The notes under the pieces are model-generated. The model searched no databases. It saw only the letters and a program-made list of their open reading frames with translations, and had not been told where the DNA came from. The position numbers and the translations under genes are program-made. From NCBI GenBank assembly GCA_046597455.1, contig JBKJKJ010000152.1, forward strand, positions 1 to 15,291: a stretch of DNA of 15,291 nucleotides, written 5' to 3'. Below are positions 13,373 to 15,291 of the stretch, one piece after another (the first letter of the stretch is position 1; every line of letters begins with the position of its first letter). This DNA comes from JAQGMV01 sp046597455 (lineage in GTDB: Bacteria; Pseudomonadota; Gammaproteobacteria; Burkholderiales; SG8-41).

Positions 13373-14333
13373 TTGATGTCTCCAATTTTCGGGGCCTGCG
13401 GGTTTTTGTATTTCCAAGAAGCTGCTTGAGCATCAGGCGCACACTCATCGAGAGCGTCTCGGGTGCGCGAGTGCAGATGTTGAGGCGATACTGTGCCCAG
13501 CTGTCGGAGAGCGGGACAGCGCTCAAGTGCGTGCCCCTGGTGAACGGTGCGATGCCGAATTGGGGAATCACCCCGATTCCCACGCCCGCTTCTATCATCC
13601 GGCTCAGGGCTTCGAAGCCCGTGACCTGGAGCCTTGCCTTGAGTTTCAGCCCTTGTGCGGCAGCGACATTGAGCAGGAGCGCCCCCACCGCACTGTCTTC
13701 AGACAGGGCCACGAACTCGTGTTCGGCGGCTTCGGCAAACGAGACTTTGCGCTTGCGGGCCAGCGGGTGATCCCGGGGCGTCACCAGCACGAGCCGAACC
13801 GTCTGGTAGGGCATGATGTTGAGGTCCTCAGCACCGATATGGTGGGCGAATATGCCGATGTCGGCGTCGCCCTCGGCCACGCCCCGCACCACCTCGTCGC
13901 TGTGATGCTCGTCGAGGCGCACGTTGACCAGTGGATGCGCCAGCATGAAGGCTTTCAGATCTGCCGGCAGCGAGCCCACCAGGCCTGAAGGGTTGGTGTA
14001 TATCCGGACCAGCCCGCGCTGGCCGCTCGCGAACTCGCTCAGCTTGCCGTGCATGCGATCGAGGCCGTGGAAGATACTGCGGGCTTCGTTCGCGAGGGCA
14101 TCGCCCGCAGGTGTAGCGCGCAGTCCGGTGCTGAGCCGCTCGAACAGTGCGACACCCAGGGCGGACTCGAGCTCGCCGATGCGCTTGCTGATCGCCGGCG
14201 GCGTGATGTGCTCGCGCTCGGCGGCCCGGGCCATGCTGCGCTCCTCGACTACGGCGAGAAAAAGCTTGAGGGTTGTCAGGTCGAATCGCAAAGTCGGTGC
14301 GGCCGTTGTATCGAAGTTTCCGGTGGGCGACAT
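13365..14333 (-). CDS. LysR-type transcriptional regulator
   Basis: DNA-binding regulator of 322 residues. The winged helix-turn-helix lies at about 17-76, with RFDLTTLKLFLAVVEERSM and ITPPAISKRIGELE as recognition region and LFERLSTGLRATPAG closing the wing. The effector-binding domain (about 100-300) contains GLVRIYTNPSG, ADIGIFAHH and a GVGIGVIP segment. The ATG at 14333 places the HTH at a usual distance from the start; upstream starts in the same frame (TTG near 14447) lack support. Its 3' end overlaps the SDR gene, and it is divergent from the glutaredoxin-DinB gene, so it may control either or both. The regulator leading its own target operon is less usual than the divergent layout. 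Confidence 0.92.
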   Translation of the reverse strand: MSPTGNFDTTAAPTLRFDLTTLKLFLAVVEERSMARAAEREHITPPAISKRIGELESALGVALFERLSTGLRATPAGDALANEARSIFHGLDRMHGKLSEFASGQRGLVRIYTNPSGLVGSLPADLKAFMLAHPLVNVRLDEHHSDEVVRGVAEGDADIGIFAHHIGAEDLNIMPYQTVRLVLVTPRDHPLARKRKVSFAEAAEHEFVALSEDSAVGALLLNVAAAQGLKLKARLQVTGFEALSRMIEAGVGIGVIPQFGIAPFTRGTHLSAVPLSDSWAQYRLNICTRAPETLSMSVRLMLKQLLGNTKTRRPRKLETSNG

Positions 14334-14462
14334 TATCGCCGGTAAGCCGCGCCGGCGCGCACTGGCGTGAACGCACCGATAACCAATGGTGAATACCGCC
14401 GGAGGGCCGGAGAACGTATCATGCCCGGTCTCGGACCTTACCCGCAATCAATGGAGCTTGAA
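14334..14462. promoter_or_regulatory. LysR divergent control region
   Basis: This 129-bp spacer separates the LysR gene from the divergent glutaredoxin-DinB gene. It contains a perfect 12-bp palindrome CGCGCCGGCGCG (14348-14359) and an interrupted dyad with arms CACC (14374-14377) and GGTG (14388-14391) around an AT-richer core. The second resembles a LysR-type site loosely. No clear sigma-70 promoter is visible. Confidence 0.35.
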
Positions 14463-15221
14463 ATGGATACGTCCATCGTTCTCTTCACCAAGCCTGGCTG
14501 AAGCAGTTGTCTCAGGGCGAAAGAGTTTCTTTCGCGATCGGGTGTCGAATTCGAATTGATCGACATCATGGCGCATCCGGATGGCATGGCGCGGTTGCTG
14601 AAATTCGGCGTGCGCAACGTACCGGTCGTCGCCAAAGGCGACGAGTTTGTATTCGGCCAGGTCATCGCCGACGTGGCGAGACTGGTCGGCGTCAAAGCGC
14701 CGGGGCAGGCGGCACTTTCGCCCGAGGCGCTGGTGGCCAAGTGGCTGTTCGTGCTCGAGGCCGAGCGCCGGTTCACGCGCCAGATGCCGCCTGCGCTGCT
14801 CGCAGAGCGCGCTGTGGCGAATCGAGACCGCTCGGTGCGCTTCATGGGCTTTCACGTCTTTCGCATCGGCGAAGCTTTTCTGGAAGTGACGCAGGGCGAG
14901 GAAATGACCGTCGAGCGTCCGAACGTTCCGCCCGGCGACGAGGTGCGTAACGGCGACGACATCGCACGCTACGGCGCGCAGATCATCAAGCGCATCGGTG
15001 AGTGGTGGCAGCAGAATCCCGATCCGACGTGTGCGCAGAAGGTCGCAACCTATTACGGCGAACAGCCGTTACGGGATGTGCTCGAGCGCTGTGTCTGGCA
15101 TTCGGCCCAGCACGTGCGCCAGAGCATGGCGTTGCTCGAGCGCGCGGGTGTCGCACCCGACACGCCCGTGACGGACGAGGACCTCGAAGGCCTCCCGATG
15201 CCCAAAGGCGTGTGGGAATAG
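14463..15221 (+). CDS. Selenocysteine-containing glutaredoxin-like/DinB-like fusion protein (TGA = Sec13)
   Basis: One frame of 252 codons if the TGA at 14499-14501 (codon 13) is read through. Residues 1-75 form a glutaredoxin/NrdH-like thioredoxin fold: IVLFTKPG-U-SSC-LRAKEFL, a following DI strand, GVRNVPVV with the cis-Pro, and a KGDEFVFG loop. TGA sits exactly at the first cysteine of CxxC, giving UxxC with resolving Cys16. Residues about 95-250 are DinB-like and helical, with probable metal histidines in GFHVF and VWHSAQHVRQ. GGAG at 14453-14456 lies six bases before the ATG, so initiation upstream of the TGA is well supported. A SECIS-like hairpin follows the TGA. Role inferred: thiol/selenol redox chemistry linked to a DinB-type metal site, target unknown. 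The alternative is a one-base nonsense mutation of a Cys codon; conserved reading on both sides and the hairpin favour Sec. LysR gene divergent. Confidence 0.78.
14499..14535 (+). promoter_or_regulatory. Candidate bacterial SECIS element with Sec TGA
   Basis: The TGA (14499-14501) is followed after 15 bases by GCGAAAG (14517-14523) pairing perfectly with CTTTCGC (14529-14535) around the loop AGTTT (14524-14528). The loop begins 22 bases after the TGA and has a G in its first two positions. As I recall, those are the main traits of bacterial SECIS elements, which lie inside the coding region just after the UGA. The same bases encode KEFLS, so the hairpin is embedded in codons. Confidence 0.65.
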
Positions 15222-15238
15222 TGGAGCGCAACGTTAGA

Positions 15239-15258
15239 ACCGGTAGCAACTTACCGGT
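15239..15258. terminator. Perfect hairpin downstream of the glutaredoxin-DinB gene
   Basis: ACCGGTA (15239-15245) pairs with TACCGGT (15252-15258) around GCAACT, 17 bases after the stop codon. No T-run follows, so it may be a 3' stabiliser or part of a tandem terminator with the next hairpin. Confidence 0.45.
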
Positions 15259-15267
15259 GAGCGACGG

Positions 15268-15285
15268 GCCCGCTCCCGAGCGGGC
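15268..15285. terminator. GC-rich hairpin at window end, likely terminator
   Basis: GCCCGCTC (15268-15275) pairs with GAGCGGGC (15278-15285) in an 8-bp GC-rich stem; with one C/G closing pair opened the loop is four bases. This is the usual stem of an intrinsic terminator. The window ends six bases later, so the diagnostic T-run cannot be seen. Confidence 0.55.
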
Positions 15286-15291
15286 GGCCGT

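Noticed and set aside
14348..14359. 12-bp palindrome CGCGCCGGCGCG as the LysR operator
   Set aside because: Pure GC palindromes are expected often at this base composition and it lacks the T-N11-A form; noted only as part of the control region.
14334..14447. N-terminal extension of the LysR regulator from TTG 14447
   Set aside because: It would put 38 additional residues before a normal-length N-terminus, use a rare start codon and consume the divergent promoter region.
14556..15221. DinB-like gene starting at TTG 14556 as a stand-alone CDS
   Set aside because: It would begin inside a beta strand of the thioredoxin fold, has no Shine-Dalgarno, and leaves the conserved N-terminal reading, ribosome site and SECIS-like hairpin unexplained.

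Overview
The window is GC-rich chromosomal DNA with dense, mostly Shine-Dalgarno-led genes. A tripartite tricarboxylate receptor (Bug/TctC family), a remnant of a second one, a KaiC-like ATPase with a hybrid histidine kinase, and many small oxidoreductases together suggest a betaproteobacterium (Burkholderiales-like or an uncultured relative). This placement is inferred from gene content only. I see no rRNA, tRNA, CRISPR array, insertion sequence or phage gene.

Layout. 1-104: an 8-bp minisatellite that runs into the 3' end of a glutathione S-transferase gene (minus strand). 968-3107 (plus): a periplasmic Bug solute receptor, a crotonase-fold enzyme lacking one of the two canonical catalytic glutamates, and a 52-residue DUF3309 membrane protein. 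3372-4139 (minus): a short-chain dehydrogenase broken only by one in-frame TAG at a Trp-like position. 4157-4323: two related hairpins in opposite orientation (REPIN-like), the second abutting a TATAAT box in front of a cupin gene. 4831-4954: the decayed C-terminus of a second Bug receptor. 5242-8638 (plus): a signalling operon of a small helical protein, a double-domain KaiC-like ATPase and a soluble hybrid histidine kinase; no KaiA or KaiB is visible. A membrane diguanylate cyclase (minus) converges on it and overlaps its end. 10381-11343 (plus): a D-2-hydroxyacid dehydrogenase. 11380-14333 (minus): a tightly packed LysR regulator, SDR dehydrogenase and M14 carboxypeptidase unit.

The most notable gene is the last one, 14463-15221 (plus). 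It reads as a glutaredoxin-like domain fused to a DinB-like domain, but the first cysteine position of its CxxC motif is an in-frame TGA. Fifteen bases after the TGA lies a perfect 7-bp stem with a 5-nt AGUUU loop, at the position and with the loop guanosine expected of a bacterial SECIS. I interpret it as a selenocysteine-containing (UxxC) glutaredoxin-DinB protein. Annotation that reads TGA only as stop would truncate it to a DinB-like fragment and lose the redox domain.

Three genes (SDR, kinase start, glutaredoxin) show reading-frame peculiarities. I treat them separately: point nonsense, C6-tract indel, and probable recoding.
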